Assembly (NCBI GenBank): GCA_016237705.1
Contig: CP066204.1
Coordinates: 2,009,001-2,073,000 of the forward strand
Direction of reading: 5' to 3'
From: Aerococcaceae bacterium zg-252
GTDB lineage: Bacteria; Bacillota; Bacilli; Lactobacillales; Aerococcaceae
DNA: 64,000 nt
Positions 46,135 to 54,395 of the stretch are shown here, piece by piece (positions within the stretch are counted from its first letter, which is position 1; each line of letters begins with the position of its first letter). A program made the translations under genes and the position numbers. A model generated the notes under the pieces. It saw only the letters and a program-made list of their open reading frames with translations, was not told the DNA's origin and searched no databases.

Positions 46135-46152
46135 AAGACAAAATAAAGACAA
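46135..46152 (-). promoter_or_regulatory. Direct repeat, likely response-regulator box before the ABC operon
   Basis: On the minus strand TTGTCTT-TATT-TTGTCTT has an 11-base period, the spacing of OmpR-family binding sites. It is about 65 bases before the ABC ATPase start. Confidence 0.55.
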
Positions 46153-46247
46153 CCTAAATTTAACTTTAAGATTATAGAATCTAAATATTTCACTTCTTAT
46201 AGAATACAAACTAAAATCCACGCTCATTGAAAAACGCTACTGTATCC

Positions 46248-46276
46248 TTGTTTTTTGTACTATATTGCTCTAAAAT
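46248..46276 (+). promoter_or_regulatory. Promoter of the two-component system genes
   Basis: TTGTTT (46248-46253) and TAAAAT (46271-46276) are 17 bases apart. Confidence 0.5.
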
Positions 46277-46343
46277 GATAACGTATAGACGGCATTTTTA
46301 CTCAATGGCAAATTTATTTATATATAATTTTGGAGGGAAAAAG

Positions 46344-47042
46344 ATGAACTTTGAAACACAATTATTAAACAAACATCTATTAATTGTAGATGACGACAAA
46401 GCATTAAGCGAATCGATTAAAGAAGTACTGATAAGTCGTGGATTTAAAAATATTAGTTGTGCTTACAGTATTAGTGAGGGAATTGATGTTTTTTCAGTAT
46501 CCCACATCGATTTAATTATTCTAGATGTCATGCTCCCAGACGGAGACGGTTACTTGCTTTCTAAATATGTGAGAAAATCTTCTGATGTACCAATTTTATT
46601 TTTAACTGCTAAAAATAATCCTGACGATGAAATTAAAGGACTAGATTCAGGTGGAGATGACTATGTTACCAAACCTTTTTTACCTAAATCTCTAACTTAT
46701 CGTATTCTTGCATTATTGAGGAGAGCTTACAAAGATGAATCGGAACTCATTGAACTAACCGACTGTATCATTGATTTGAATAATGCTCTCGTTAAAAAAA
46801 GTGGTCAACCTTTGTCACTTACTCCCACAGAAATCCAGATTCTTCGAAAATTATATGCTAATAAAAATTATATTGTTTCGACTGAAACGATTTGTGATAC
46901 TATTTGGGGACTTGAAAGTTTTGGATATGAAAAATCGCTAATGGTACATATTCGTAATATCAGAGAAAAAATAGAGCTTACTCCCTCTAAACCCAATCAT
47001 CTCATCACTGTTAAAGGTCTTGGCTATAAACTTGTTATATAA
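46344..47042 (+). CDS. OmpR-family response regulator
   Basis: A 232-residue regulator. The receiver domain has LIVDDDKAL, the phospho-acceptor Asp in LIILDVMLPDGDGY and the Lys of VTKPFLP. A winged-helix output domain has LTPTEIQILRKLYANK and MVHIRNIREKIE. The ATG at 46344 follows GGAGGG. An upstream extension to 46227 lacks any ribosome site. Divergent from the immunity transporter operon and followed by its kinase, it resembles the SpaR/NisR/NsrR type. Confidence 0.9.
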   Translation: MNFETQLLNKHLLIVDDDKALSESIKEVLISRGFKNISCAYSISEGIDVFSVSHIDLIILDVMLPDGDGYLLSKYVRKSSDVPILFLTAKNNPDDEIKGLDSGGDDYVTKPFLPKSLTYRILALLRRAYKDESELIELTDCIIDLNNALVKKSGQPLSLTPTEIQILRKLYANKNYIVSTETICDTIWGLESFGYEKSLMVHIRNIREKIELTPSKPNHLITVKGLGYKLVI

Positions 47043-47058
47043 ATAATTGAGGGCACCT

Positions 47059-48414
47059 ATGAATATTTTCAAAAAAAATATACTAAAATTTATTTTATCT
47101 TTTATGCTTATTATCTTAGTTAATATAGTACTATTAATTGCTGCAGGAAATTATATTCGCAGCCAACAGTCTGCAACAAAAGTCATCGAAACCGTATCAT
47201 CTGAAATTGTTTTATCTAACGGAGATTATATTGTCAGTCCAAAAGCCAAACATTTAATTGATGAACATAAGTTATGGCTGATGATTATTGATAAGAATAA
47301 TGGCAAAGAGAAATTCAACATTGATAAACCTAAAGATATAAACAATCAATTTAATTTCGCAGATGTTGTGCGTTTCTCTAGATTTTATTTAAAAGATTAT
47401 CCAATCTTTACTCAAATAAAAGACGAAGATAATGATATCTATATTATTGCCTTTCCAAAAGATAGTATTATTAGATACAACAATAATTATTTTGAATTGA
47501 ACCGAATACAAATTTTCCCAATTATTATTGTATCCATTATTTTAGCTAATATATTATTTTGTCTATTTATCTATCTTTATAGTATCACTTTCCTCAATCG
47601 AAACATTAACCCGATTATTAATGCCATTCTAAAACTACCACATGGTGTAAACACACAAGTGAAATCTGTACAAGAATTAAATAAATTAACCCTTGCCATT
47701 AACTCAGCTAACCAAAAACTTCGTGAAAATGAAGTGTTTAAGGAAAATTGGATTTCTGGAATTGCACATGATATCAAAACACCACTTTCAGTTATTGTAT
47801 CCAATACATCTCTAGCAATTGAAAAAACTGACAATGAAACTTTACTAAATTACCTAAAGCCCACTCTAGTTGAAAGCCATTATATCCAAAATCTTCTTAA
47901 TGATTTAAATATATTTGCTCGATTAACAAATGAGAATCTGATTTTACAACGAGAAATTGTATATATTGTTCCATTTTTTAAAGAAGTTATTATTCAAATT
48001 ATTAACCAAGAGATTTGGCATGATTTCAATTTTGAATTCACTGCTGACGAAAGTCTGTATAACAAAAAAATGTATGTCGAAAAATCGTTAATTTCTAGAA
48101 TTATTCATAATTTGATTTATAACTCTATCCTTCACAATCCGTCTGGGTGCGATATTCAAATTATCCTTAAACATCTACCAAATAATAAATTTTCGATTAC
48201 CATATGTGATAATGGCATTGGAACTTCTCCCGATAGACTGAATAATATTAATAAAATTGAAGAATTTAACTTTGATATTTCTGGAGTTCGTAGAAGTGGT
48301 ATGGGATTAAAAATTTCGAAACAAATTGTTGATTTACATAGTGGTGAAATGTTTATCGACAGCCAATTAGGTGAGTACTTCCTGACAACCATAACATTGG
48401 ACAGTATTAATTAA
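47059..48414 (+). CDS. Sensor histidine kinase
   Basis: A 451-residue kinase. Two membrane helices (about 8-28 and 155-180) flank an extracytoplasmic region of about 130 residues, which could sense a peptide antibiotic. The H box is NWISGIAHDIKTPLSVIVSN. The N box is LIYNSILHNPSG, and the G boxes are ICDNGIGTSPDRL and SGMGLKISKQIV. The ATG at 47059 lies behind GAGGG. It follows the response regulator stop by 16 bases. The partner pair probably induces the LanFEG-like operon. Confidence 0.9.
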   Translation: MNIFKKNILKFILSFMLIILVNIVLLIAAGNYIRSQQSATKVIETVSSEIVLSNGDYIVSPKAKHLIDEHKLWLMIIDKNNGKEKFNIDKPKDINNQFNFADVVRFSRFYLKDYPIFTQIKDEDNDIYIIAFPKDSIIRYNNNYFELNRIQIFPIIIVSIILANILFCLFIYLYSITFLNRNINPIINAILKLPHGVNTQVKSVQELNKLTLAINSANQKLRENEVFKENWISGIAHDIKTPLSVIVSNTSLAIEKTDNETLLNYLKPTLVESHYIQNLLNDLNIFARLTNENLILQREIVYIVPFFKEVIIQIINQEIWHDFNFEFTADESLYNKKMYVEKSLISRIIHNLIYNSILHNPSGCDIQIILKHLPNNKFSITICDNGIGTSPDRLNNINKIEEFNFDISGVRRSGMGLKISKQIVDLHSGEMFIDSQLGEYFLTTITLDSIN

Positions 48415-48426
48415 GCACAAAAAAGA

Positions 48427-48496
48427 ACTGAGCAAAAGCCATACGCTACAATCACTTCATTCATGAAACTTTGTAGCATTTGAACTTTTGCCCAGT
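48427..48496. terminator. Large hairpin terminator between convergent genes
   Basis: ACTGAGCAAAAG pairs with CTTTTGCCCAGT (one mismatch), and inside it GCTACAA pairs with TTGTAGC. It separates the kinase gene from the facing yhcH-like gene. Confidence 0.65.
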
Positions 48497-48559
48497 CCCT
48501 TATTTTTAAGGGAGTTGAGTTACAGTAGCTTTATTACTTTGGATACTTATATACAAAAA

Positions 48560-49003
48560 TTAAGATACCTTTATCTTAACAACTGCTTTTTTATATGCAT
48601 TTGACTGTTCAATATGACTGCTCGGCAAATGTGCATCTTCAGGAAACACAAGATAAAACATACCTTCTTTAATTGTAACGCATTCACCATTTCCTTCTAA
48701 AAATCCTATATCTTTTGACGCATCATACGGTATTTTTTCCTTTAACTGATGAACATTTTGCCATTGCATCACTTCTTGACCGCTCAACACAATTTGAATA
48801 TCTAAATAATTTTGATGATATTCAAACATTCCCTCTTCCATTGGTAATGTTTCACCTTCCATGACATTGATAAAGTCAACATCTGTTAAATCTGTTCTAC
48901 CAAGTGGCAATTTTGCTACTTCCATTATTGTTTGTGAAAATTGTTCAAAACGTGGAATAATAGCAGCGTATCGTGGTAAATTTGTTAAATAATCTAAAAT
49001 CAT
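48560..49003 (-). CDS. YhcH/YjgK/YiaL family protein
   Basis: A 147-residue cupin-like protein of the DUF386 family. FEYHQNYLDIQIVLSGQEVM and YLVFPEDAHLPS contain the conserved His and Glu metal-ligand residues. Members occur in sialic acid, galactose and aldonate operons and have been linked to anomerase or sugar-processing roles. Function here is unknown. AGGAG precedes the ATG at 49003, so the GTG at 49012 is not needed. A full copy of the dispersed repeat lies directly upstream. Confidence 0.85.
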   Translation of the reverse strand: MILDYLTNLPRYAAIIPRFEQFSQTIMEVAKLPLGRTDLTDVDFINVMEGETLPMEEGMFEYHQNYLDIQIVLSGQEVMQWQNVHQLKEKIPYDASKDIGFLEGNGECVTIKEGMFYLVFPEDAHLPSSHIEQSNAYKKAVVKIKVS

Positions 49004-49016
49004 TTTGGTCACTCCT

Positions 49017-49146
49017 ATTCTGGCTCCAATGAGCTGAAATGACTTCCACTTCGGAGAATCCCTCTGTGCGTTTCTCGCACGCCGGTATTCTCCTCCAGTG
49101 GTTCATTTCAAAACGCTCCTTGTCGCACTTTGTGCTATTCTATCTT
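49017..49146 (-). repeat. Dispersed intergenic repeat, copy 8 (best-formed structure)
   Basis: Nested pairings are TGAAATGA/TTCATTTCA, CCACT/AGTGG, GGAGAAT/ATTCTCC and the terminal hairpin GTGCG-TTTCT-CGCAC. It fills the gap between tag and the yhcH-like gene, and its CCAGAATAGGAG end contains the Shine-Dalgarno site. Confidence 0.88.
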
Positions 49147-49171
49147 ATTCTTCACTCAACTCATTTATTTC

Positions 49172-49717
49172 CTATCTAAATTGACAATTAATATCATGGT
49201 CATTCACAATACCAATTGCTTGCAAATATGAATAGACTGTAACAGAACCTATAAATTTAAAGCCATTTTTCTTGAGTGCTTTCGTTACACAATCACTCAA
49301 TTCACTTTTTGTTTGATGAATATCTTGCTGTTTAATAATCGTTTTTCCTGCTGTAAAACTCCAAATAAATGCATCAAACGACCCATATTGTGCTTGAATT
49401 TTCATAAATGCCTGTGCATTAGTAATCGTTGCTTGAATTTTACCACGATGACGAATAATGCCTTTGTCATCAAGTAACGCTTCTATTTTCTGTTCATCAT
49501 ACGTTGCTATTTTTCGATAATCAAAATTATCAAAAGCGCTATCAAATTGTTCTTGCTTGGACAGTACTAATTGCCAAGACAGCCCAATATGAAACATCTC
49601 TAAAATCAACCACCGAAATAATGCCGTATCATCATGTTCAGGTTTACCCCAAATATTATCATGATAATCGACATAATAATCCGGTTTTCCCTCTATCCAT
49701 TGACAACGATTAATCAC
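49172..49717 (-). CDS. tag: DNA-3-methyladenine glycosylase I
   Basis: A 181-residue base-excision repair enzyme that removes 3-methyladenine from DNA. The N-terminal RCQWIEGKPDYYVDYHDNIWGKPEHDD, LFRWLILEMFHIGLSW and C-terminal FIGSVTVYSYLQAIGIVNDHDINC carry the conserved aromatic pocket residues and zinc-site Cys/His residues. The start is a GTG that overlaps the preceding small ORF by eight bases, with TTGGAGC upstream. Confidence 0.93.
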   Translation of the reverse strand: MINRCQWIEGKPDYYVDYHDNIWGKPEHDDTALFRWLILEMFHIGLSWQLVLSKQEQFDSAFDNFDYRKIATYDEQKIEALLDDKGIIRHRGKIQATITNAQAFMKIQAQYGSFDAFIWSFTAGKTIIKQQDIHQTKSELSDCVTKALKKNGFKFIGSVTVYSYLQAIGIVNDHDINCQFR

Positions 49718-49886
49718 GTTTTTGTTGCTCCAATTCCTTTAATGCTTCTTCGTCCATTTCAAATTGGCTAGCTAATTCATCTACTTCCTCTTCTACTTCA
49801 TCATCAATTACCAAGCCTAAATTATTCATCGCTTCTTCTAATTCTCTTTTTCGTTTCATCAATGTATCTTCATCTTTTAATGCCAT
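49710..49886 (-). CDS. Small acidic hypothetical protein
   Basis: A 58-residue protein starting MALKDEDTLMKRKRELEEAM and rich in Glu/Asp (about 18 acidic residues). It is predicted to be helical, with heptad-like spacing. GGAGGAG precedes the ATG. Its end overlaps tag by eight bases (GTGATTAA), so translational coupling is likely. No known family is recognised. It follows the DUF218 gene and repeat copy 9. Confidence 0.7.
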   Translation of the reverse strand: MALKDEDTLMKRKRELEEAMNNLGLVIDDEVEEEVDELASQFEMDEEALKELEQQKRD

Positions 49887-49901
49887 AATTTTCTCCTCCT
49901 A

Positions 49902-49967
49902 CTCTAGTTAGCTTGACTGCCACTTCTACAAACTTTCTCCAGTGGTGCACACTCACACTATATTTTA
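49902..49967 (-). repeat. Dispersed intergenic repeat, copy 9 (short form)
   Basis: In gene sense it begins AAAATATAGTGTGAG and ends AGTCAAGCTAACTAGAGTAGGAGG. CCACT/AGTGG is kept, but the terminal hairpin is deleted. It contains the stop codon of the upstream gene. Confidence 0.72.
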
Positions 49968-50975
49968 AACTTCTAATAGTGCCACAATAATAATATATAA
50001 TATTGACAAGAAACTTACTTCTTTCGTCAATAATAATAAGGCTAAATACTCACGAACAGATGAGTAAGGCCATGTAATCCATTTGGTGGTAGCCCCTACA
50101 AAATGAGCCTTTATACCATATTTGACTGCATAGTAGGCTGCTCGAACCAAATGATATTGGCTAGTTATCACGACTAATGGCCGTTGATTACCAGCATGGA
50201 CAATATATGGTCGTGCAAATTTAAAATTCTCATCGGTATTTCTAGCCGACGGTTCTTTAATAATTTGATGTTTCGCAATTCCTTGATTTAATAGATAATG
50301 GCTCATACCCTCAGCCTCAGTAATCCCGTCTAAAGTTGGGTTGCCACCCGACACTAAAAATAATACCTGTTCTTGATGTTCTTGACTTAAACATTGATAA
50401 TAATTAAAGGCTTTATCCAATCGTTTCCTTAAATCATACTGCACTTGTCCCTCATCATCAATTTCAGTTCCCAATATCATAATGATAGGTGCAGTTGACG
50501 GACGCTTTCGCCACTGAACCAATTGTGCTATAACGAGATAGCTAATAAATAAAGCAGTTAAAAAAATGGCAATCGTGCTGTACAAACTAATCATCACAGA
50601 CAATTGCATCTGTCTGATACGCAATACATCACCTAAACTATATCCACAGAACAATAAAATTAAAATCGCCAAGGCAATATTACTGTATTGTCGCCAAACT
50701 ATTTGTTGTCCACGTATTTCACGAAATAAAATTAAAATCGCTAAAGCTAATAAAATAAATGGTACGACAATCAATAAAATAACACTCATACTATACAAAA
50801 AATATCGCATAATAAAAATTGGTAACCAATTACTGGTGTAAAATAAAGCCATAATCAAATTCGTTATCGCATACCAACCACATACAATTGGATGAATGAA
50901 AGGTGATGACAGTTTTAAACCGACGATACTTAAAATGAAAAAAATAGTGGCCAACCACCAATATAGCATCGGCAT
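49965..50975 (-). CDS. YdcF/DUF218 membrane protein
   Basis: A 336-residue protein with six or so membrane helices (residues about 1-150) followed by a DUF218 domain: IIMILGTEIDDEGQVQYDL, FLVSGGNPTLDGITEAEGMSHYL, EPSARNTDENFKFA and VVITSQYHLVRAAYYA. The family (YdcF, SanA, ElyC) is connected to envelope integrity, with a nucleotide-binding-like fold. A helix at the C terminus may also anchor it. GAAGGAGGG precedes the ATG. Confidence 0.85.
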   Translation of the reverse strand: MPMLYWWLATIFFILSIVGLKLSSPFIHPIVCGWYAITNLIMALFYTSNWLPIFIMRYFLYSMSVILLIVVPFILLALAILILFREIRGQQIVWRQYSNIALAILILLFCGYSLGDVLRIRQMQLSVMISLYSTIAIFLTALFISYLVIAQLVQWRKRPSTAPIIMILGTEIDDEGQVQYDLRKRLDKAFNYYQCLSQEHQEQVLFLVSGGNPTLDGITEAEGMSHYLLNQGIAKHQIIKEPSARNTDENFKFARPYIVHAGNQRPLVVITSQYHLVRAAYYAVKYGIKAHFVGATTKWITWPYSSVREYLALLLLTKEVSFLSILYIIIVALLEV

Positions 50976-50987
50976 CCCTCCTTCTAT

Positions 50988-51070
50988 TCCAGCTCATTTT
51001 GGTTGACTTAGAAACCACTTTGAAAATTACATAGTGTATTCTCACATACTCTATGAACATCTGTGTCAAA
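50988..51070 (-). repeat. Dispersed intergenic repeat, copy 10 (gene-proximal part)
   Basis: In gene sense it has AAGTGG, AGTCAACC and GCTGGAATAGAAGGAGG. A hairpin CATAGTGTAT...ATACTCTATG keeps the position of the family's terminal hairpin with different bases. It lies between rsmI and the DUF218 gene. Confidence 0.7.
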
Positions 51071-51077
51071 TTATATT

Positions 51078-51956
51078 CTAATCCGTTTCATGATACTCTT
51101 GATACACAATTTGTTTCCGTATTTGATTTAATTTAGCAATCTCTTTAATCGCTTCTTTTGAAGACACTTGATACGTTTGCATATACTGCGTCACTTGTTC
51201 TCGTAAAGAGAGTGATTGGTCAGTAATCTTATCTGAGCTAGATTCAAGTGCTCTGCCACCTTCTATTAACAAGACGCATTCACCTTTGATATCATGCTCT
51301 GCTACCCACTCATTCACTTGTATCAGTGTCCCTCTCAAATACTCCTCGTATTGCTTAGTAAGTTCTCTAGCAACCACAACCTGTGTATCTTGATGTAAAT
51401 ATTTCATCATCACAGCAATTGATTTAGCTACTCGATAAGGCGACTCATAAAATATCGCTGTTTCTGCTCGCTCACCAATTAAAGCCAACACTTGTTTTTG
51501 TCCTTTTAATTCACGTGGAAAGAATCCATAGTATGTAAAACGCTCAGCTGGCAAGCCCGATGCTACTAAGGCTGTTAAAGCTGCATTTGCACCAGGCAAC
51601 GCAACTACTGAAATTTTCTGCATTAAAGCAGCTTGAACTAATGGGTGTCCAGGGTCATTGATTAATGGCATACCGGCATCTGACACTAGTGCAATATCTG
51701 TACCTTGTAATAGCATCGCAATATATTTTTCCACTTGTGCATTCGAACTGTGTTCATGAAAACTTTGCATAGGTGTATCAATATAAAAATGATTTAATAA
51801 TTTAATCGTATGACGTGTATCCTCTGCTAAAATTAATTGCACAGCTTTTAGTTGGTTCACTGCTCGAAAAGTCATATCTTCTAAATTTCCAATTGGTGTA
51901 GGAACTAAGTATAATTTTCCATATTCATTAGCTGAAAAACTCTTTTGTAAATGCAC
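51078..51956 (-). CDS. rsmI: 16S rRNA (cytidine1402-2'-O)-methyltransferase
   Basis: A 292-residue SAM-dependent methyltransferase of the tetrapyrrole-methylase fold. YLVPTPIGNLEDMTFRA, LAEDTRHTIKLLNHF, ALVSDAGMPLINDPG, VALPGANAALTALVASGLP and FFPRELKGQ are all family hallmarks. The start is a GTG with AGGAGG six bases ahead. The ATG four bases upstream is out of frame. It belongs to the conserved tmk-holB-yabA-rsmI cluster. Confidence 0.95.
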   Translation of the reverse strand: MHLQKSFSANEYGKLYLVPTPIGNLEDMTFRAVNQLKAVQLILAEDTRHTIKLLNHFYIDTPMQSFHEHSSNAQVEKYIAMLLQGTDIALVSDAGMPLINDPGHPLVQAALMQKISVVALPGANAALTALVASGLPAERFTYYGFFPRELKGQKQVLALIGERAETAIFYESPYRVAKSIAVMMKYLHQDTQVVVARELTKQYEEYLRGTLIQVNEWVAEHDIKGECVLLIEGGRALESSSDKITDQSLSLREQVTQYMQTYQVSSKEAIKEIAKLNQIRKQIVYQEYHETD

Positions 51957-52003
51957 TCATATCCTCCTCTCTCCACCATTCATTGTATTACTGACTTTCT
52001 AAC

Positions 52004-52318
52004 TTATTCTAACTTATTCACAATTACAAATTGTTTCGTCGGCAATGTTTGAATGCCTGCTTGTGCTAAATAACTTTCTTTATTTTGACGTTTTAATTGC
52101 TTAAACCAGTACTCTTGAGCCATTGCTTCAGATTTACTACCCCAGCGTTCAGCGTAAATTAATTGTAATGGGTGTCTGGCTTTCACACGAGTATATTTAG
52201 CACCTTTACCACTTTGATGTGTTTTTAATCGTTTTGCCAAATTATTTGTATAGCCACCATATAAAGTATCATCTTGACAATATAGCACATAAAAGTAATG
52301 TTGCTCATTATGTTCCAA
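52004..52318 (-). CDS. GIY-YIG nuclease-superfamily protein (YazA/UPF0213)
   Basis: A 104-residue single-domain protein. HYFYVLYCQDDTLYGGYTNNLAKRL has the GIY-YIG-type core, followed by HQSGKGAKYTR (conserved Arg) and ERWGSKSEAMAQEYWFKQLK (catalytic-type Glu). The family sits beside rsmI and trmN6-like genes in many Firmicutes. The role is unproven. The likely start is a TTG at 52318, overlapping the preceding gene by 11 bases. The longer frame to 52423 is that gene's shadow. Confidence 0.85.
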   Translation of the reverse strand: MEHNEQHYFYVLYCQDDTLYGGYTNNLAKRLKTHQSGKGAKYTRVKARHPLQLIYAERWGSKSEAMAQEYWFKQLKRQNKESYLAQAGIQTLPTKQFVIVNKLE

Positions 52319-53054
52319 AATAAATCGCCTGCATTTCTTTCGTATACTGATGATTGTCATCATGCACAATAATCGGTGGTTCAATCCGAATACCATGTCG
52401 TCCACCACGATAAATGGCTTCAATTAATACAATATTGGCAATGGCATCTTTTTTAGGATAAGCAAATTTGATACGATGAACGGAAAATTGATGTGCCAAT
52501 AGCTGTTCCATTAAATCATCTAAACGCTCTGGACGATGCACAATATACAATCTTCCCTTATCTCGTAATAATACAGCCGCCTGTTTAATCCATTGCGACA
52601 TCGTCAAACTGACTTCATGTCGAGCTAATTGATGACTGGTTAAATGATGCAATTCTTTCGATGATTCGACTAAAAAATAAGGGGGATTACACGTAATAAT
52701 GTCATACGGCTGCGATGCCTTGTTCAGTTGATTAATATCCCCTTGACTGATTGTAATCTGATGTTCTAATTGATTTAACTGAATACTACGCTGTGCCATA
52801 TCGACTAATGGCTCCTGTAATTCAATTCCCTCTAATTTTTCTGTCGTTCTACCACTCAATAAAAGGGGGATAATCCCATTCCCAGAACAAAAATCCAAAT
52901 AGCGAAAGGATCGCCGCTCAGGTAAACGAACAAAATCTGCTAATAACACAGCATCTAGAGAAAAAGAAAAATATTGCTTACTTTGAATAATTTGTCGCTT
53001 TTCTCGAATTAATTGATCAATTCGTTCATGCTCTTTCAATACTACTGCCGTCAT
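52308..53054 (-). CDS. tRNA1(Val) adenine N6-methyltransferase-like protein
   Basis: A 248-residue class I SAM methyltransferase of the TrmN6/YabB group. YLDFCSGNGIIPLLLS is the SAM loop, and ITCNPPYF is the NPPY catalytic motif of adenine-N6 methylases. VHRPERLDDLM and IKFAYPKKDAIANIVLIEA match the C-terminal part of the family. The ATG at 53054 overlaps the yabA stop (ATGA), so an upstream frame to 53099 is not used. The target is inferred from the family. Confidence 0.9.
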   Translation of the reverse strand: MTAVVLKEHERIDQLIREKRQIIQSKQYFSFSLDAVLLADFVRLPERRSFRYLDFCSGNGIIPLLLSGRTTEKLEGIELQEPLVDMAQRSIQLNQLEHQITISQGDINQLNKASQPYDIITCNPPYFLVESSKELHHLTSHQLARHEVSLTMSQWIKQAAVLLRDKGRLYIVHRPERLDDLMEQLLAHQFSVHRIKFAYPKKDAIANIVLIEAIYRGGRHGIRIEPPIIVHDDNHQYTKEMQAIYFGT

Positions 53055-53422
53055 TGCACTTGGTCCAATCCTAAAATAATTCCTTGACAAAATAGACACT
53101 CTTCATCCAGCTGACGTCTTTGTCCAAATAATTCATGACACACATGGATTCCGTCATCATAAAATCCTTGCAGTCTTTCCTTGCCACTCGCTGTTTTCTT
53201 ATGAGTGGGTTGTTGTTCTTGAGCAATTGGATGTGCTGCTGGTAAATGCTCAATAACATATTGCTGCAACTGATCCTCTAACTCTTGATTCAACATCCGT
53301 AAACGATTATTTTCTTCACTTAATGATAATATTGCTTGCGTCAATTGCTGCACACTGTCTTGATACTGCAATGACTGCTCTTTAATTGTTTGAATTAAAC
53401 GGTGTACTGCTTGTTGCTCCAA
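53051..53422 (-). CDS. yabA: Replication initiation control protein YabA
   Basis: A 123-residue protein that binds DnaA and DnaN to restrain initiation. The N-terminal 55 residues form a Leu-rich coiled coil (LSLSEENNRLRMLNQELEDQL). The C-terminal zinc region is HVCHELFGQRRQLDEECLFCQ with the conserved Cys/His ligands. The start is a TTG with GGGGA upstream. It follows holB by 22 bases, the standard order. Confidence 0.92.
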   Translation of the reverse strand: MEQQAVHRLIQTIKEQSLQYQDSVQQLTQAILSLSEENNRLRMLNQELEDQLQQYVIEHLPAAHPIAQEQQPTHKKTASGKERLQGFYDDGIHVCHELFGQRRQLDEECLFCQGIILGLDQVQ

Positions 53423-53444
53423 TGATTATCCCCACTTTTGTTTT

Positions 53445-54395
53445 TTATTTGATTGTCGCCAACACAATTTTTTCTACCACCAACTGCGGTGCCACATTAG
53501 CATCTAAATACTGTTTAGCTTCAATTAACTGCTGATTCAATATCAATAATTCATCTACTCGCCCACTCTTCTTTTGAGCAAGCGATTCAATTATCTGAAT
53601 TACGTCTCCTTGATTATCTGTTATGTGCATAATCATTTGATGATTTAACCACATTAAATAATCCAAACCATAATTCAAAAAATTAGTCGCTAAAAATTGT
53701 TTCATACGCACTTGAATTAGAGCAAAAGTCAAAGGTTCTTTCACATATAACCATTGATATAATTCATCATACGCTTTAAACCAATTTTCAACTTCATCGA
53801 CTGTTAATTCCATTAAACCAACTCTCGTTTTATATGGCAACTGTTCTAAACGCTTTTTATACACCCTTGATAGTGATGCCATATTGCTATCTTCAAATGC
53901 TAATGATGATTGCTGCGTTAAACGAAGTTGCTGCGTTCTTGACCGAATTGTCGGTAAAATATTATTGATTTCATTCACATATAAAATCAAATACACTTCA
54001 CTCTTGGGTTCTTCCAAAATCGTCAATAGTGCATTAGCTGATGCCGTATTCATCAATTCTGCTTGTTCAATGATTGCAAATTTACAATGCGATTCAATTG
54101 GACTTAACATCAACCATTCTCTTAATGCACGAATTTGATCAATTTTAATTGACTTGGACTCTGGAATCACACGATAAACATCAGCCCATTGATTATCTTG
54201 CATACGTCGACAAGATTCGCAGTCAAAACAAGGTTGCCCTACTTCCAAGAAATGAGGGCAAACCATCGCTTGCATCATAGCAGTTGTAACGTCTTGTTTC
54301 TGTACAATGTCATCGCCAACCAATAAATAAGCATGACTCAAAGTCCCTTGTCGTATTTGTTGGAAAAAATACTGTTTAAAATCTGTCATCGTCAT
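53445..54395 (-). CDS. holB: DNA polymerase III delta' subunit
   Basis: A 316-residue AAA+ clamp-loader subunit. SHAYLLVGDD replaces Walker A and lacks GKT, as expected for a non-hydrolysing delta'. A zinc module CPHFLEVGQPCFDCESC follows. IKIDQIRALREWL, NALLTILEEP and TIRSRTQQLRL (SRC-like arginine region) are conserved. Its ATG overlaps the yaaQ stop by one base. Confidence 0.92.
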   Translation of the reverse strand: MTMTDFKQYFFQQIRQGTLSHAYLLVGDDIVQKQDVTTAMMQAMVCPHFLEVGQPCFDCESCRRMQDNQWADVYRVIPESKSIKIDQIRALREWLMLSPIESHCKFAIIEQAELMNTASANALLTILEEPKSEVYLILYVNEINNILPTIRSRTQQLRLTQQSSLAFEDSNMASLSRVYKKRLEQLPYKTRVGLMELTVDEVENWFKAYDELYQWLYVKEPLTFALIQVRMKQFLATNFLNYGLDYLMWLNHQMIMHITDNQGDVIQIIESLAQKKSGRVDELLILNQQLIEAKQYLDANVAPQLVVEKIVLATIK

